This document shows, one piece after another, positions 50,196 to 61,006 of a stretch of DNA of 64,000 nucleotides. Within the stretch, counting starts at the first letter, position 1. Every line of letters starts with the position of its first letter. The translations under genes were made by a program, and so were the position numbers. A model generated the notes under the pieces. It saw nothing but the letters and a program-made list of their open reading frames with translations. It had not been told where the DNA came from and made no database searches. This stretch comes from Selaginella moellendorffii (taxonomy: Eukaryota > Streptophyta > Lycopodiopsida > Selaginellales > Selaginellaceae): assembly GCF_000143415.4 (NCBI RefSeq), contig NW_003314270.1:789236-853235 (forward strand), read 5' to 3'.

Positions 50196-50899
50196 TTCAG
50201 CTGGTGCCTCCGTTGGCAAAGTGGACATGACCGAACAGGCAGCAGGGGCGGTGTAGGGAGGTTCCAACGGCGCGTAGTCAGACGATTGGGCACACGTTGA
50301 GTCCGTTGGAAATGAGGATACGACCGGCTCGGCGGCTGGGGCGGCCTCATGTGGGTCCAATGGCGCCTGGTCACCGTCAGTTGGATACGTAGACAAGATT
50401 GACTCAGTGGTATGGGCAGCATCAAGTGGAGCGTGGTCAGCTTGCTTGGCGTTGATATGGATAGTAGCCTCCACCAGCTCTGATGACTCTTGCAGCCAAG
50501 TAGAGTCCACTGGCGGATCCATATGCATGTCCAAATATCTCCCTTCGATTGAGATGGTATCCTCCCGTGCTACTAAAAACAAACTCATTAGCACATTGAA
50601 TCAACTATACTGTATTTACCATCAACTGCTATTGAGGAACTAGGACCGATATCACTTGGGCGCACTGCTGATTCTGAAGGATTGGACATACGTTTCGACC
50701 CTTGCTTGGCACTATCCTTCCTCGACACTAAAGGCTAGAGTTTGTAAATTCAATTGAATAATCTCTACTTACCATTTGCTCTGCGACCTACATGGACAAT
50801 GTTAGAAATGGTAAAAGGTTAGGAATGGATGTACTATTATTTACCTGATGGTTTGTCTTGTATGACCTTCCTCCGCTGCTCTTTGGCCACCTCAGGCTG

Positions 50900-51085
50900 G
50901 CCATCATCGTCATCATCGTCGTCGTCGTTATTGTGATCGTCACCATTGTGAGGACCATCCAAGTCCTCTTCGTCCTCCTCTTCTTCGTCCTCCTCTTCTT
51001 CGTCCTCCTCTTCTTCGTCCTCCTCTTCTTTGTCCTCCTCTTCGTCCTTCTGCTCTTCCTGCTCATTATCTTTCTCTGGCTCCTC
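50900..51085 (-). repeat. GAGGA-type repeat encoding Glu/Asp run
   Basis: Tandem units of GAAGAGGACGAGGAG on the minus strand (CTCCTCTTCTTCGTC on plus), followed by a GAC/GAT run, encode about 60 mostly acidic residues in gene 1 of the element. Confidence 0.75.
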
Positions 51086-51426
51086 ATCCCCCTCCTGCAT
51101 TTCTTCCATAGGCTGCTCAGGCTGGATGGCTTGTTCTTCCAGGACCATCTTGGGAAAATCATCTGGCCGAGTCTCCATCTCAAAATACAAGACATCCATA
51201 GCCTGTTTTAGTGCGTGACCTAGGACCGTATCCTCACCCGACTGTCTTAACATGGTTTCTGCACGTTCTTGCACCCTTCGAAGACGACGAGATGAGAAAA
51301 ACGTGGCCCTGACTTGAAAAGCTTCCCTCATCCATTGTACCTCTCCATTGAGATTGGGGAAGGGGAGTCCGCCATAGGAATCTGAGTCATGAGGTGGTGA
51401 CTGCCTGCTTTCACTCAGCCCTTGAT

Positions 51427-51473
51427 CTGCAATGAATGGCATGAGCACACACGCCATAACCGCGAGGCATTAC
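51427..51473 (-). other. 47-nt intron carrying a palindrome (example)
   Basis: Donor GATAG|GTAATG at 51473 and acceptor TTGCAG|ATCAAG at 51427. The palindrome 51436-51457 sits just before the acceptor. The same arrangement is seen in introns 51618-51666 (49 nt), 51757-51794 (38 nt) and 53256-53309 (54 nt). Confidence 0.75.
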
Positions 51474-54400
51474 CTATCATCTTTTCGTTGCCCTTCTTCC
51501 TTTTCGAATCAAACGCCTCTGATCTCGACGACTGTCTAACGTGCTTTCGCTTTTTATGACCACTGTCAGTTTGAGCTTGGCTGGTGCTTGCCTGTTTTGC
51601 CTTTGAAGAAGTTTCTCCTGCAAGGAATGGCATGAGACCACACGCCATTGCAAATATAATTTGTACCTCCTTTTTTCCTATTGCTTGTCTGTTTGTCCTT
51701 CTTCGATGCGCCACCAGTGCGTTTTTCAGTCCTCGTGTCTGAATATTCACAACGATCTATAATCAAAATGGCGTGAGGCCTCACGTGACCTTACCTTGTG
51801 CAGGTTGTGAGCTCGGTCCAACATGGGTATCTTCAACAGTAGCTGTTAACGCCGTTTCAGCATCTGGGGGTGGCCACGCTCCTGCATACAGAGCTTGTGA
51901 GATAACATTTAAACTTAAAGTGTGTACTCACCAGGTTCGCAGAGAAGATACTGTTTTTCTTTGGCAACTGTAATTATATGCTCCATTGAAGTCACCTCTT
52001 CAATGGAGTTTGTCACCACAACACACGGGACACCCTTGAGTAGTGCGGCTCGAAAGAATAGTCCGCCGCAGTTGTACTCGACAACGCATTTGCCCTTGGA
52101 GTCGGAAGCAGGTGACCCACCCGCTATTGCGTTGAAGACCCAGCTGAGCATTTCCCATGCTGCACCTGGAGCTTTCTTTGGATTCGAAAGCTCCATAGCC
52201 GTCTTCAGTTCCTCAGGCACGGGTAAATTGACCTCCCTCAGATCAATTCGATTGGCCTTGTTGAACGAAGCTGGGAAGTCACTCCAGTCCCACTCTGCTG
52301 CAGGACCAATAACAAGGGCGAGTGTGAAGATGTGGACATTCGTCGGTATCTTCTTCTTAGCCATTATCCCATGGATCTCCCGCATCTCCTTGCCTTTCAA
52401 CCGAGCCTTCACCTCGTTCAAGGCCTTCCAGAACTTGTGATAGGATTCGGAGTCGTAGATCATATAGTGGACTGAAGATTCCACCTCCGCAAGTCCCACC
52501 ATTAAGTCAATGATGGAGCTGACTTCGTTTGCATGAGTGATCTCCTCGTTTGTGAAGTCCATCACACAAAAGATGTTCTTGACCTGCTCATCTCCGCGGG
52601 AAACGATGCTCCTCCACCTTTGATCCTCATCCGAATTCAAGTATACCCGGTAAGGTTCTCGATAGGCCTCTGCTGCGGGGTCGAGCTGTTTCTGAAGCCG
52701 GCGGTCGACATCAATCTTAATGAAATTTGGATACTAATCCAACTTCTCAGCTTTACTTTTCGTGGCATCCCGCAGCAGATCGATGAACTTGGGGGCCCCC
52801 TTCACGTACTCGTCGATGTCTTCATTTGACAACTCCAGCGCTTCCATCATCTCTTGCGTGGTGTCGATGCTCACCCTCTCCACGGCCACTTGCTCGAAGA
52901 TCCAATCCTTCAATAGCGCACGAGCTCTCAGAGTCGTGCACAAGTCCTCGTATGTCACAATATGGCCGGGAGTCATTTTGGTCTTGTTGAAGACTACCTC
53001 ACCACGTAGAAGAGCATTAGCCACTGTCAGAAGGTCGTCGTCGTCTAGAGACCGCGAGAAACGCAAGGCGTTGAGCTTCAAATCATTGGGCTTCCGGCTG
53101 TCCTCCACACCCATTGAGTTTGGCAACTCCCCGTCATGGTACCTCCTCAGCACATCTACCCATTTGTCAAAAACAACTTTTGTCGCGAGTAGAATATTAT
53201 GGATGCTGAGTGTGTCATTGACCCCCAGTGTTTTCGAGAGAAGACTCGAGAATTCCTGCAATGGAAATGGCGTGAGGCCACATGCTATGCCACATGCAAC
53301 GAGGCTTACCTGCCAGGCGCTAGTTGCTAGTGCACGTCCTTGTCCTGGTTTTTGTGGCTTCTTCAGTTGAACCCAGAGCTTCCGTGTTCGTGCCAATGTC
53401 TCGTGCAGACCCGATTTGTAGCACGTTTCTTGCTTGACATTCTGCGCGTGGGAGATGTATATGATAGATCGGAGGGGCGAGTTGCCTTTTATTAGGCGGA
53501 CAACTCTTGTCTTGAAGACTTTCTTCACCTCCTCGCCCACCATAATATCCACAACTATCTCTTGCATTGCCAAGCTAGAATGCTGCCCGGAGACGGCATA
53601 GAACCGGATGTTCTGATCGTCCAACACCTTCCTATTGATCAAGTCTGGAAACCTCGTCTCGCCCTTTATTGTTCGGTAGTAGGGGATCACGTCTGCGATG
53701 TCGGGTGTTACTGGACTTGCCAGCATCTTCTGCTTCAGTTTCTCCACCCACTCATCAAATACTAGCCTGTGGTTGTATTTGCTTTGGATGTCGATACGGC
53801 TCATGTCGATTGTATATACTTTGTTGGAATAGTAACAAGTACTATTATCTGCGACGATTTTTGCTGCCTCTTCTTGCTCTTTCTGCTCTTTGCGGCTCTT
53901 CTTTTTGGTGGGTGTAGTGTTCGAACCCGAGGCAATGGCATCACTGAGTAGCTTCTTTTTTGGAGCAGGAGAGTCGGACGTCGGCTTGAGCTTGACCACC
54001 CTTTTCTGCTTCGAGGTAGTTTCCAGATCGACCCCCTTCCCCTTTGCTTCGCGAACTGGAGTCACTCTCAACGGCTCAATGTTGGAATATAGTTTTTGAA
54101 CATCGCCGTAGGTGAGGTCCGTGGATTCCATGTGATCTTCATAGACCCGCAGCGTCTTTGAAATTGTGGGCCTCCTGGACAACCTCTCCCTAGCTCCCTC
54201 TAGGAATTCCTCATAGCCGCTGCCCCCCTCCGGAAAGCCGCTAGGATGTGCAAGGTGGATCTTGAAGGCAGATGCTGTCTCTACCACAAGTGCCAGTCCA
54301 TATTCTTGCATGGAACTGCATGGAGTGTCTGTCACTTGGATGAGGATCCCCATGCATTCTTTTCTCCCACCATCTGTGTTGTACAGCCTCAGATCCTCGC

Positions 54401-55362
54401 CTTCCATCCCGAAAGTCCAACTAGTGAGCTCCTCCCCCTTCTCTGCATCCACATTGACAGTGGCTGGAAGAAGAACGCAATTCCTCGCCTGTTCAAAAAT
54501 GCACAACAATTAGAGCTGACAGATGAAAAGCTAGTAGCTGAAAATAACGTGAGGCCACACGCCATTCACCACTGCATCAGATGTCTTGAGGCTGCATCCT
54601 AAGATGGCGTGAGGCTACACGCCATCTGTAACCGGACTGCACTCGAGAGCCCAATCGGTGCATGCCAATGTTGCTACTGAATGGCATGTGGCCTCATGCC
54701 ATTTTCTACTTGGCCTAAAAGACTTACCATTTGAAGCCGAATGGAGGCGTGACAACCGGACTCGCTGGCGAATGTGCACTGTGTGTGTAGCGGATCGTAG
54801 CAGCAAGGCTACTCTGCCACTTACAGTTGGAGAGTGGCGCTGAAATCTCCCGGGACGCCAAGTGGGCTGCGTGTGGGTGGCGGAGTGGGCGGCGGAGTTG
54901 GCGGCGAAGTTACAAACTGGGTGTGTCTTGAAGTGGACGCCGATGCACACGAGCGCGATGCGAGCGCGAGTGTGATGCAAGCGCGAGTGGACGCCGATGC
55001 ACACGAGAAACCTGTAGAGAAGTGGGAGCGCGATGCGAGCGCGAGTGTGCGAGTGCGAGTACGAAGCAAAATGCAAAACCTAACCTCACACGCGCGAAAT
55101 GTCACGACGGTTGGTAATCCCGCCACGTCATCATTTCTCGGACTTGGGCGCCACCATTAATTTCTGGATCGGCGCGCGCATGCGTGAAATCCAAAAGAAA
55201 TCCGCAACGTCATCATTCCTCGGACTGCATGCACGCGAAATCCAAAAGAAAGATCATGATTGGGATATCATTTAATACCCTCGCTATATTTATACCATGC
55301 ATGATTGGATATTCCAAAGCATCTTGTATTTCCAAAAATGCCAGATGTTCAGCTAAATAAAT

Positions 55363-55487
55363 TGTCAGAGGATTTGATGTGACGTTCAAGCATGTGGGCT
55401 CATGCAATTTTGATCCCAAAAAATGCACCAAAAAATGTTCGGCGTCATCTGGCGTTATCTCTTGAATGGCGTGGGGCCGCATGCCAT
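55363..55487. repeat. Duplicated block, copy 1
   Basis: Block A (TGTCAGAGGATTTGATGTGA...TTCAAGC, 55363-55394) runs into block B (GTGGGCTCATGCAATTTTGA..., 55388-55440) and then a palindrome. Block B plus palindrome recurs at 56331-56425, and block A recurs at 56636-56667, with about 90 percent identity by eye. Confidence 0.75.
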
Positions 55488-55961
55488 TTTCAGGAGCACA
55501 TAGGAGTATATTCCTAGAATATTCTGACACGCGCGAGATTGTTTTGAGTTTCCTGGAGATCCAACCGTTAGATCACAACTAGATTTTACAGAATGGTATA
55601 CAATGTCCTTCTTGATGACCCTGCAAAGAAGCATCTCGATCGGACACCACATGAGACCACACGAGCCTTACAATGTTTCAGGGGCATTTGCCATAGATCC
55701 GACCGTTATTTTGCTCCAAGATTCTACAGTTTGGTGTGCATTGACCTTTCCATCGACACTGCAAAGGGACATCACAATCAGATGTGGGATCACAAGAAAC
55801 CAACTTCACTAACTCTGGTTTCACCAAGATCTACGTAAGGAGTTATAAAATGAAAGGACCCTCTCTATTGAAATGTGTTTATGGTCCTAGGGGCATTGTG
55901 ACATATCAAAGGATTTTGCATTAAGTTCTGTATTTGCATGTTTATCAAGCTACTGAATTGC

Positions 55962-55993
55962 TAAACCCTAAACCCTAAACCCTAACCCTAAAC
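55962..55993 (+). repeat. Interstitial telomere-like repeat (CCCTAAA)
   Basis: Four to five units of CCCTAAA (one shortened to CCCTAA) make up 32 bp. This is the plant Arabidopsis-type telomere sequence, here inside the mobile element. Confidence 0.92.
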
Positions 55994-57248
55994 ATGTGGC
56001 AAATGCTGCGTGAAGAAAGATGCCCTTTCTGGGCAAATGCTGTAAGAGGCAGATTCCGAGCAGATGTATCTCTGGCCAGCGAAGGGGACAAACGAAAGCT
56101 AGCTATAAACATGACGGGATGCAAATAGATTACTAGGCTGGTCCTGCGAAAATCAAAAACCATAATTGAAAACATTGAAAATGCAAAAAGAAAGGTTTAT
56201 AATATTTTTGAATTTTAAGCAACCAAATGAATGTAAGTAGGGCACGTGTTTGTAAGTTTAAAAATGCCTCAACCACTTAAATTCCCAAGTAAATAAAGCT
56301 GTTTCTATTTTTGGTACAGGTAAACTTTATAGCGTGTGGGCTCATGCAATTTTGAACCCAAAAATGCACCAAAAAATGCTCGACTAGCATTATTCTTTGA
56401 ATGGCGTGTGGCCTTATATTGCCATAAATGGACGTACACACACAGCATAATTATTCCTTTACACGGCGAATAATCTTGGCGCGGATCGCTGACATGGCAT
56501 GGCAAAGTTCGAATCACTGACATGGCACAGCTGGATCGAGGCAAGGACATGATGTGACAAAGTTCAACCTCCGACAGCAAAGTCTAGAAGCTACTCAGTT
56601 TGAAATTTGTCAGAGGAATCATAAGATCTGGTTTGTCAGAGGATTTGATGTGACGTTCAAGCGTGTGTTATTTTTGAATTCTCGAACTCATTCCTAGGTC
56701 TATCATTTTTGTGCGCCGTGTTCTTGGTTCCGCTGAGCGCAGTGAGCGCTGCTTGTGTAAGCGGCGTTGTGAGCTGTGGTTTATGCGTCTACAAGCGGTT
56801 GCGGCATTGCGAGCGCCATTGCGAGCGGCAGTTTATGCGAGTGGCAGTTTGTGCGAGCGGCGCTACGAGTAGTTGCGGTGTTGCGAGCGGCACTGTCTTT
56901 GGTGTGGCTACCGCTTCCTCTTGATATTCGGCACTTGTGCTTCCTGGTATGTTCACCATTGAATGGTTTAGGACCACATTTAGAAATGGCATGAGGCCAC
57001 ATGCCATCTTGGGCCCTTGCAATTTCATGGCTAGCGTATTGTCATGTATGTTTTTACTTGCCTGCAGCTGTGTGTATATCAAGATGGCATGAGGCCTCAT
57101 GCCAATTTTGTGAATGCGAAATTTCACGTGGGTGTCAATAGCATGTTTGAATAATGGCATGTGGCCTCATGCTATTTGGTATGTTATGATTTAGGCCATT
57201 CTCCAATCATTTTTTGTATGGTCTTAACTTCTTTTCTGCACTTTCAGA

Positions 57249-60200
57249 ATGGCCTTCAGGGTTGGGGAAAAGGTTTACATTTTGAATGGTGGGAAGAGAG
57301 TTGCAAAAGGGACCCTTGTGTCTATGGATCGGAACTTTGTTATACACTGTCAAAAGCTTGGGGAAGGCAATGCTGCTGTATCAGTAGAGACTGTCTTCGA
57401 TGGGAATGTGGTCGCTATTGAACGAGGAGAGATGGTCGTCGGGGTAAATGTTGTTGTTGCCTTGAAAAATCTGCAGAAGAAAGCAGATGTTGGGGACAGC
57501 GCAAGTGCGACGCATGTTCCCTCCGTGGATCTTAAGAACCGTGCTACATGGATTCAGGCAAAGGTGTTTCTAAACAACCCCGAAGGGGAGGTGGTAGCTG
57601 AGGGCTTAGCCACAGTTGTCGATCCAAGAGATGCGGTTGCTAATCAAGAATTGGGCTGGGATGATATTGGAGTTGCGATTTTAGAGGTTGTTGACACAGA
57701 AGAAAATAGTCTGACTATTGGAAGCATTGTGCGGTGGAAATTGAGGCATTTAGTGTTTGAGAATGTGAAGGATTCACAATCAAACACCACTACAACTGAT
57801 GACAGAACATCTCTTCATGGGAAAAGAAAGTACACCTTCCTACAGCGCAGCCAAAGGGATCTGAGCAACGAACCGAAAAGGCAGAAAATGGCGATGGAGG
57901 TTCGAATGGTCTCGACAGTTGCTTGTTGCAAGAGGAGGTGCTGTCAACATGCTGATTGGGATGCTATTGAAGAGGAGAGAGCAAGATACAAGACATTGTC
58001 CTGGAAGGCAGCTCGCAATTTTGTGTATGAGGCATTACGGTCATCTGTTGATGCTTCAGAACATCAGGTGGGGGGCATGGTCTTCCAGAGGGGTTTGGTC
58101 TGCATGAAGGCATGGAGAATCATTTATGGAGTCCCTCGAACCACATTCTACAGAATCAAAACTGAGTTCGAGGAACAAAGGGTTCAACAGGCAGTCCATG
58201 GGAACGACGGTACGCACAAAACCAGGGGTCATGTTGTATATGGAGAGGCAATCTTCAAGAGGTTTGTCGAGACATGTAGCGAGCAGCAACCACATAAAAC
58301 CCGCCTCTTGGAAGATGGAACACGAGACACCCAACGAGTTCTCCCTTCCATGTATACCAAGGGGGCCATATTGGAAGATGTGAATCGGGAACTCCAGAGT
58401 AATGGCTACAGGAAGCTGAGCCAATCTAGATTTAGTAGATTGTGAAGCAACAGGTTCAGGGATGTGAGTATAGGAAAGTACTCCAGCTTTTCAAAGTGTG
58501 ACGAGTGCACTGCTATCAAAATGGCTTTGTCGAAGAATTCTTGCAGCGCTCAAGAGCGAGAGGCGTTGGTTAGAAGGCGGCTTGACCACAACATTGAGCA
58601 GAGAAGCTGCAGGACTGCATATTATCATAACAGGATTCTCTCCATGGAGAGATCTGACTCTTACCTCTGCATCATCCACGACAAAATGGACCAGAAAAAG
58701 ACGTGCTTACCTCGACTCAATCCTGCTCCCAAGGCAATCTCTTCATCCATGCAGCTGCCTGTGTCTCTGTTTGGCATAATCGCTCATGGGCATGGTGCCC
58801 AGAACTATGGGAACTTCTTTGTACCTCTATGGGGTGGCGGGGGTGCAAACATGATGATTGCGTCCCTAGCAAAACACTTAAGGTCTTTGCAAAGTGCGCA
58901 GACTGAGTTGAACGGCCAACCCTTGCATAAGGCCCTTGTCGATCGAACCCCATACAGGGTTCAGCTGGAGGAGGAGCAAAGGCTTGCAGTATCGCGTGGG
59001 GCCCCATGCCATCCCAGTGAATATGTTGGCCGTCAGATTGTAGGGTTATCACGTGAGGCCTCATGCCATTCCGACGAGGCTGGTCGCCCAGTGAATGCAC
59101 AGCCTCATCCAAACGAAGCAGAATCTCAAGGAAGTTCTTGCGGCCGATGTGGCCTTCCACCCCATCTTCTGCTCCAAACAGACAATGCTGGCAGTGAGAA
59201 CAAAAACATGTACGTCTTCGCGTACTTGGCGATGCTTGTTGCCAAAGGCATATTTGAAACGGTTACACTTGGCTTTCTCATGGTTGGGCACACTCATGAA
59301 GACGTCGATGCCATGTTCAGTCACCTGGCAGAGTCCCTCCGGCGATCCAATGTCCTCACCCTCCCACAACTCTACGATGAATTCCAAAATTGCATCAAAG
59401 GCACTGTTGAAGCTGCACTTGTGACAGAGGTTCCAGACTTTAAGGGGTTTGTAAGAGGCTACATCAGGGACGGATCCAAAACGCTGATTGGCCACTCCAA
59501 GCCTCTTTAGTTTCATTTCAGCATGCGTGACGGTGCTCCAGTGATGAGGTACAAGATGAGAGAATGGGACACAGTGTGGCTGCCAGTGGATGGCATTGAA
59601 CTCTTCAAGAGAGATCCCATAACTGGGGAACCTATGATTCCTTAGGGTTCCCCACGGCCGATGCACCCGGATGGACTCAAAGACCAGGAAAGTATAGTGG
59701 CCGGGATTAGACAGCATATTGCCTTCTGGAAGAGGGGGTTGGTGTTTGGTGGAGAATCCTATTTTAAGAGGTGCAAGCCTTTGCTCGAATACTGGGATAA
59801 GATTATATCTGCTATCCAAAATAGGCCGGTTGTATATGAAGAATTGGAAGAGTCCTTTTGGCCAGAACCCAGAGCACTAGATAGTAGCGGAACAATGTCC
59901 TCTGGAAATGCAGTGACAGATAACGATGTTGAGGATCACTATTGTGGGCCGAGGAACAAGAAGCCGGATTCAGCATTCAATCCAGTACAGGTCTGCAAAG
60001 GAATGGTCGTGCTTGTCAGACCCAGTAATAAAAAACAAATGATATGGGTGGGGCGCTGCATCGCTGATGCAGAGGAGGACGTGGAAACTAACTCCTTCAA
60101 TGTAACTGTGGAGTGGTTCAAGCCAAGTTCCGGATATATGAAGGATTGCCTAGAAAAGAGATGGGTGCTGAATCCAAGGGATCCCAGCATGAGCATATCG

Positions 60201-60317
60201 GTGGATAATGTTGTGCATGGTTGGATGCGGAAGCAGAGTGCCACCATCACCTTGCCAGACCATGCAAGAGATGCAGCAAGAGCATTCATAACCCGGGTTC
60301 AAGCTGAGATTCATTAA
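57249..60317 (+). pseudogene. Element gene 2: DUF7869-like, probably transposase-like protein, three in-frame stops
   Basis: One continuous frame of 1,023 codons runs from ATG 57249 (MAFRVGEKVYILNGGKRVAK) to TAA 60315-60317. It is broken only by TGA at 58443, TAG at 59508 and TAG at 59643. N-terminal repeats (RVAKGTLVSMDRNFVIHCQK; EVVAEGLATVVDPRD...ELGW) resemble a module common in plant transposon-encoded proteins. The core (about 59170-59340) is LLQTDNAGSENKNMYVFAYL through GFLMVGHTHEDVDAMFSHL, the DUF7869 signature with conserved DN, ENKN and GHTHEDxD residues that could form an acidic catalytic site. A CDEC pair precedes it and a VRP...WVGRCIAD module follows. Role as a transposase is inference. 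The stops match CAG/TGG codons changed by transitions. Confidence 0.75.
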
Positions 60318-60982
60318 TATTCCTTTACTAAGTTTCTAATGTATTTTATTTCAAGGTGAACAATCCGAATCTGAATCAGAGGAGGCGTGATGGCATGTGG
60401 CCCTTTGCACTAGTATATCTTAATACCGGTCTGAGAAATAGAATGGCATGTGCCCTCAGGCCTTTTACTAAATCACCTTTGAAAGAAATGCAAGACTCTA
60501 TGTCGTAAAAAAAAGGTACTAGAGAAATTCCTTAATAATATGAATGTTATTTAGTTTCATGAAAATACACTAAGGGTCAAATGAGTTAAATGACTTCTCC
60601 AGACTAGCAATGCCTCTTGCTACACCTTCACAATTAGATTCGTTAGAAAAAGATAACATTGAATAATATCTAAATGTTCTCACCATTAAGTTATATGTCT
60701 GGCTAATAGGAATGACGTTCATCTTGGAAAGCTCACCACACGCTCAATGAACAAACAAATAGTGTGTGCGCGCATGCCATCGCTCTTCTTTAGCTTCAGA
60801 TTCGGCTTGTTCACCTTGACAATGAGATTTATTATACAACCAGATGGACTCAGTCTGGACACAAAGTCACCGCGCTAGTCACCATGCCCCAGATATGTCT
60901 AGCCCCTGGACAAAAAACATATAATTTCACGTCATTTTCAAATACTTGAAAATTTGTACCTAGTCCCATTTTACTGAATAAA
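60318..60982. other. Right subterminal region of the element
   Basis: Non-coding, with palindrome copies at 60390, 60443 and 60761. It resembles the subterminal repeat zones that bind transposition proteins in CACTA and Mutator elements, by analogy only. Confidence 0.5.
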
Positions 60983-61006
60983 TCCCACTTTAACGAAATA
61001 GAGCTT
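60983..61006 (-). repeat. Right terminal inverted repeat
   Basis: This is a perfect 24-bp inverted copy of 48636-48659, ending GAGCTT at 61006 and followed by the ATAC duplication. Confidence 0.88.

Larger units (their letters stand above)
49078..54760 (-). pseudogene. Element gene 1: long multi-exon protein with acidic middle and FCP1/NIF-like HAD end
   Basis: Exons run from about 54760 down to the stop at 49078. The largest begins at 54488 (ARNCVLLPATVNVDAEKGEE). It carries a Lys-rich stretch, then FYAVSGQHSSLAMQ (resembling ParB/sulfiredoxin-type GQH motifs; weak) and a helical region. Small Ser/Lys-rich exons, a Glu/Asp block (about 51080-50900) and a Pro/Ala/Thr-rich repeat region follow. 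The C-terminus (49956-49078) is a HAD/FCP1-homology domain: YCIVFDLNGVLFSHE, LGVWTSM, ILIIDDSPIK. Motif I has DLN, so the second Asp of DxD is Asn. Introns of 38-54 nt are each about half palindrome. One in-frame TAG (near 52735) interrupts an otherwise continuous frame. The start is uncertain and the function unknown; it may be an accessory transposition protein. Confidence 0.65.
54761..57248. other. Divergent intergenic region of the element
   Basis: This is the promoter side of both element genes. It contains GC-rich short direct repeats (GACGCCGATGCACACGAG at about 54939 and 54991; GCGAGCGCGAGTG units to 55045), AT-rich DNA, a telomere-like repeat, duplicated blocks near 55363-55487 and 56331-56667, a second GC-rich GCGAGCGGCAG repeat patch at 56730-56900, and at least five palindrome copies. 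No coding region is supported. The plus gene probably has a 5' UTR intron ending TTTCAG|A just before 57249. Confidence 0.55.
48738..60780. repeat. Dispersed 22-bp palindrome family (at least 20 copies)
   Basis: The consensus is left arm ATGGCRTG, a 6-bp centre often WGGCCW, and right arm CAYGCCAT. Copies: 49022-49043, 50099-50120, 50174-50195, 51436-51457, 51627-51648, 51768-51789, 53267-53288, 54544-54565, 54604-54625, 54681-54702, 55466-55487, 56401-56425, 56986-57007, 57084-57105, 57154-57175, 58991-59012, 59048-59069, 60390-60411, 60443-60464 and 60761-60780, plus half-copies near 48738, 55388 and 56331. They lie in introns, exons, intergenic DNA and subterminal DNA of the element. I saw none outside it. 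Arms vary mainly by C/T and G/A exchanges that keep pairing. Confidence 0.9.
48636..61006. mobile_element. 12.4-kb two-gene DNA transposon with dispersed palindromes
   Basis: The element has perfect 24-bp terminal inverted repeats (48636-48659 and 60983-61006) and ATAC target duplications, and it sits inside a trihelix ORF. It holds two divergent genes: a long multi-exon minus-strand gene and a plus-strand DUF7869-like gene, separated by about 2.5 kb of repeat-rich DNA. More than 20 copies of a 22-bp palindrome are scattered throughout. The ends do not match hAT, CACTA, Mutator, Tc1 or Harbinger termini as I know them, and a 4-bp ATAC duplication is uncommon. In-frame stops in both genes suggest this copy cannot move by itself. 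Superfamily unassigned. Confidence 0.85.

Noticed and set aside
54615-55126. Minus-strand frames rich in HTRARIAL-like repeats
   Set aside because: They come from GC-rich GCGAG-type direct repeats in the promoter region and conflict with the inferred splice sites of gene 1.
48738-60780. Palindromes as tRNA-like or CRISPR-like repeats
   Set aside because: Spacing is irregular (tens to about 1,500 bp), copies sit inside exons and introns, and no array structure exists.
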